Shown here piece after piece: positions 61,576 to 64,000 of a stretch of 64,000 nucleotides of DNA. The notes under the pieces are model-generated. The model was given only the letters and a program-made list of their open reading frames with translations. It did not search any database and was not told where the DNA came from. This stretch comes from Calliopsis andreniformis. Lineage: Eukaryota; Arthropoda; Insecta; Hymenoptera; Andrenidae. A program made the position numbers and the translations under genes. Each line of letters opens with the position of its first letter. The first letter of the stretch is position 1. The stretch is from contig NW_027480422.1 of NCBI RefSeq assembly GCF_051401765.1, positions 18,804,001 through 18,868,000 on the forward strand, read 5' to 3'.

Positions 61576-63233
61576 TGGTTGAGCACCGCCCTAGAGTGAA
61601 GCCTAGATTGCCCGGAACGTGGAAATGACCATAACTATCAGACTGGTTACAATTACTCGTTTTATACGATGGAAGGACTGTTGTATTTATATTGTATTTT
61701 ATAGTTATGGCGTTGTGTTCTAGGGCCGTAGCTATTCGATGTGGTTAAGCAACGCCCTAGAGTGAAGCCTAGATTGCCCGGAACGTAGAAATGGCCATAA
61801 GTTTCATACTGGTTGCAATTATTCGTTTTATACGATGGAAAAACTGTTGTATTTATATTGCTTTTTATAGTTATGGCGTTGACTTCTAAGGCCGTAGCTG
61901 TTCGATGTGGTGGAGCAATGCCCTAGAGCGTAGCCTAGGGTGCCCGTAACGTAGAAATGACCATTACCTCCACACTGTTTGCAATTATTCATTTTATACA
62001 ATGGAAAAACTGTTGTATTTATATCGTTTTTTATAGTTATGGCGTTGACTTCTAAGGCCGTAGCTGTTCGATGTGGTGGAGCAATGCAATAGAGTGTAGC
62101 CTAGAGTGCCCGCAACGTAGAAATGACCATTACTTCCACACTGTTTGCAATTATTCATATTATGCAGTGGAACATCTGTTGTATTTATATGGCATTTTAT
62201 GCTTCTGGCATTGACTTCTAAGGCCCTAACTATTCGATGTGGTGGAGCAACGCCCTAGAGTGAAGCCTAGGTTGCCCGGAACGTAGAAATGACCATAGCT
62301 TTCACACTGGTTGCAATTATTCCTGTTATACAAGGGAAAAACTGTTGTATTTATATTGTATTTTATGCTTCTGGCGTTGACTTCTTAGGCCCTAAGTGTT
62401 CGATCTGGTGGAGCATGGCCCTAGAGTGAAGCGTAGGTTGCCAGGAATGTAGAAATGACCATCACTTTCACACTGGTTGCAATTATTCTTGTTATACGAT
62501 TGAAAAACTGTTGTATTTATACTGTATTTTATGCTTCTGGCGTTGACTTCTAAGGCCGCAGCTATTCGATGTGGTGGAGAAACGCCCTAGAGTGAAGCCT
62601 AGATTGCCCGGAAAGTAGAAATGACCATTACCTCCACACTGTTTGCAATTATTCATTTTATACAATGGAAAAACTGTTGTATTTATAATGTTTTTTATAG
62701 TTATGGCGTTGACTTCTAAGGTCTTAGCTATTCGATGTGGTGGAGCAATGCCCTAGAGTAAAGCCTAGGATGCCCGCAACGTAGAAATGACCATACCTTT
62801 CACACTGTTTGCAATTATTCCTGTTATACGACTCAAAAACTGTTGTAGTTATATTGTATTTTATGCTTCTGGCGTTGACTTCTAAGGCCGGAGCTATTCG
62901 ATGTGGTGGAGCAACGCCCTAGAGTGAAGCCTAGGTTGCCCGGAACGTAGAAATGACCATACATTTCACACTGGTTGCAATTATTCCTGTTATACAAGGG
63001 AAAAACTGTTGTATTTATATTGTATTTTATGCTTCTGGCGTTGACTTAATGGGCCCTAACTATTCTATCTTGAGGAGCAATGCCCTAGAGTGAAGCCTAG
63101 GTTGCCAGGAATGCAGAAATAACCATCACTTTCACACGGTTGGCAATTATTCCTGTTATACGATGGACAAACTGTTGGATTTTTAATGTACTTTATGCTT
63201 CTGGCGTTGACTTCTTAGGCCCTAAGTGTTCGA
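61576..63233 (+). repeat. XY 10-monomer higher-order unit, copy 2 (1,658 bp)
   Basis: The junction with copy 1 is visible: CCTAAGTGTTCGATCTGG, the start of a Y unit, runs directly into TTGAGCACCGCC, which belongs to X. So the crossover joined the first bases of a third Y to an X within one monomer near 61,576. Y of this copy begins near 62,362. Confidence 0.9.
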
Positions 63234-64000
63234 TCTGGTGGAGCATGGCCCTAGAGTGAAGCGTAGGTTGCCAGGAATGTAGAAATGACCATCACTTTCA
63301 CACTGGTTGCAATTATTCTTGTTATACGATTGAAAAACTGTTGTATTTATACTGTATTTTATGCTTCTGGCGTTGACTTCTAAGGCCGCAGCTATTCGAT
63401 GTGGTGGAGAAACGCCCTAGAGTGAAGCCTAGATTGCCCGGAAAGTAGAAATGACCATTACCTCCACACTGTTTGCAATTATTCATTTTATACAATGGAA
63501 AAACTGTTGTATTTATAATGTTTTTTATAGTTATGGCGTTGACTTCTAAGGTCTTAGCTATTCGATGTGGTGGAGCAATGCCCTAGAGTAAAGCCTAGGA
63601 TGCCCGCAACGTAGAAATGACCATACCTTTCACACTGTTTGCAATTATTCCTGTTATACGACTCAAAAACTGTTGTAGTTATATTGTATTTTATGCTTCT
63701 GGCGTTGACTTCTAAGGCCGGAGCTATTCGATGTGGTGGAGCAACGCCCTAGAGTGAAGCCTAGGTTGCCCGGAACGTAGAAATGACCATACATTTCACA
63801 CTGGTTGCAATTATTCCTGTTATACAAGGGAAAAACTGTTGTATTTATATTGTATTTTATGCTTCTGGCGTTGACTTAATGGGCCCTAACTATTCTAGCT
63901 TGAGGAGCAATGCCCTAGAGTGAAGCCTAGGTTGCCAGGAATGCAGAAATAACCATCACTTTCACACGGTTGGCAATTATTCCTGTTATACGATGGACAA
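63192..64000 (+). repeat. Third Y half-unit (830 bp period), cut by the window end
   Basis: TTGCCAGGAATG at 63,268 is 830 bp after 62,438 and the sequence repeats Y to the last base, with one noticed change (TATTCTAGCTTGAGG near 63,891 against TATTCTATCTTGAGG). About 809 of 830 bp are present. The end of the array therefore reads X Y X Y Y. Confidence 0.9.

Larger units (their letters stand above)
1..64000 (+). repeat. Satellite DNA array, 166 bp monomer, about 385 head-to-tail copies
   Basis: Seen: GTTGAC anchors at 154, 320 and 486 are exactly 166 bp apart, and the same order of motifs (GGCCCTAACTATTCGAT, then GCCCTAGAGTGAAGCCTAGG, TTGCCCGGAACGTAGAAATG, CACACTGGTTGCAATTATT, TATACGATGGAAAAACTG, ATTTTATGCTTCTGGC) recurs to base 64,000. 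All copies face one way and no foreign sequence interrupts them. Most copies are 166 bp; some are 165 bp through single-base losses, such as TTCAAGGCC near 8,956 and GGCATGACTT near 5,298. Known: eukaryotic centromeric and pericentromeric satellites often have monomers of about 150-180 bp, close to one nucleosome. Inferred: centromeric or pericentromeric heterochromatin of a eukaryote. The family is not one I recognise. No gene is present anywhere in the array. Confidence 0.98.

Noticed and set aside
1..64000. CRISPR array
   Set aside because: Repeats are contiguous 166 bp monomers without unique spacers; the unit is far too long and variable.
1..64000. Transposable element inserted in the array
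   Set aside because: No stretch departs from the monomer order, and there are no terminal repeats, target duplications or poly-A tracts.
1..64000. Local inversion of monomers
   Set aside because: Every monomer I followed reads in the same direction; reverse-complement motifs such as GTCAAC...CCTT in monomer order were not seen on the plus strand.
1..64000. Human or primate alpha satellite, or a named plant centromere repeat
   Set aside because: The period is 166 and not 171 or 178 bp, and the motif order does not resemble the families I know. The size alone is not enough to assign it.
1..64000. Simple dimer organisation (alternating A and B monomers)
   Set aside because: The GGCCCTAAC and GGCCGTAGC classes occur in irregular order; no lasting alternation is seen.

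Overview
The whole 64 kb is one uninterrupted head-to-tail array of a satellite DNA with a monomer of about 166 bp, roughly 385 copies, all in the same orientation. I see no real gene, RNA gene, transposon, CRISPR array, telomere repeat or unique spacer. Both window ends fall inside a monomer (base 1 is at about phase 14 if the monomer starts at GTTGAC), so neither edge of the array is present. This is eukaryotic, and the layout fits centromeric or pericentromeric heterochromatin. I do not recognise the family and cannot name a species. The consensus is about 42% G+C and keeps about six CpG sites per monomer.

Above the monomer there is a rich, irregular higher-order structure made by repeated in-register duplication. 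Tandem multi-monomer units: about 3,319 bp (20 monomers) at 10,987-18,446, containing a nested 10-monomer duplication; 2,822 bp (17 monomers) twice at 25,430-31,075; 995 bp (6 monomers) twice at 52,558-54,547; about 1,658 bp (10 monomers) twice at 59,918-63,233, built of two 5-monomer halves X and Y, with an extra 830 bp Y running off the right end; and small 1- and 3-monomer duplications near 41.3, 35.4, 39.7 and 57.2 kb.

These units are themselves copied over longer distances. The left 2.3 kb recurs at 6.5 and 21.4 kb; 3.9-5.0 kb recurs at 18.8, 26.0 and 28.8 kb; 17.5-20.9 kb recurs at 24.7-28.3 kb; 31.8-33.5 kb recurs at 38.0-39.7 kb and partly at 52.5 kb; 41.7-43.3 kb recurs at 58.3-59.9 kb; 44.7-46.5 kb recurs at 59.8-61.6 kb. 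Every offset I measured is close to, and usually a few bases under, a whole number of 166 bp periods. The zones 33.5-36.9 and 39.7-41.7 kb show few long duplications and look less homogenised.

Short open frames of 63-107 codons occur on both strands but are read-through of the repeat: 166 is not a multiple of three, and each frame opens only where one base change removes a recurrent stop. They are not annotated as genes. Coordinates and similarities were obtained by eye, so block edges carry an uncertainty of tens of bases.
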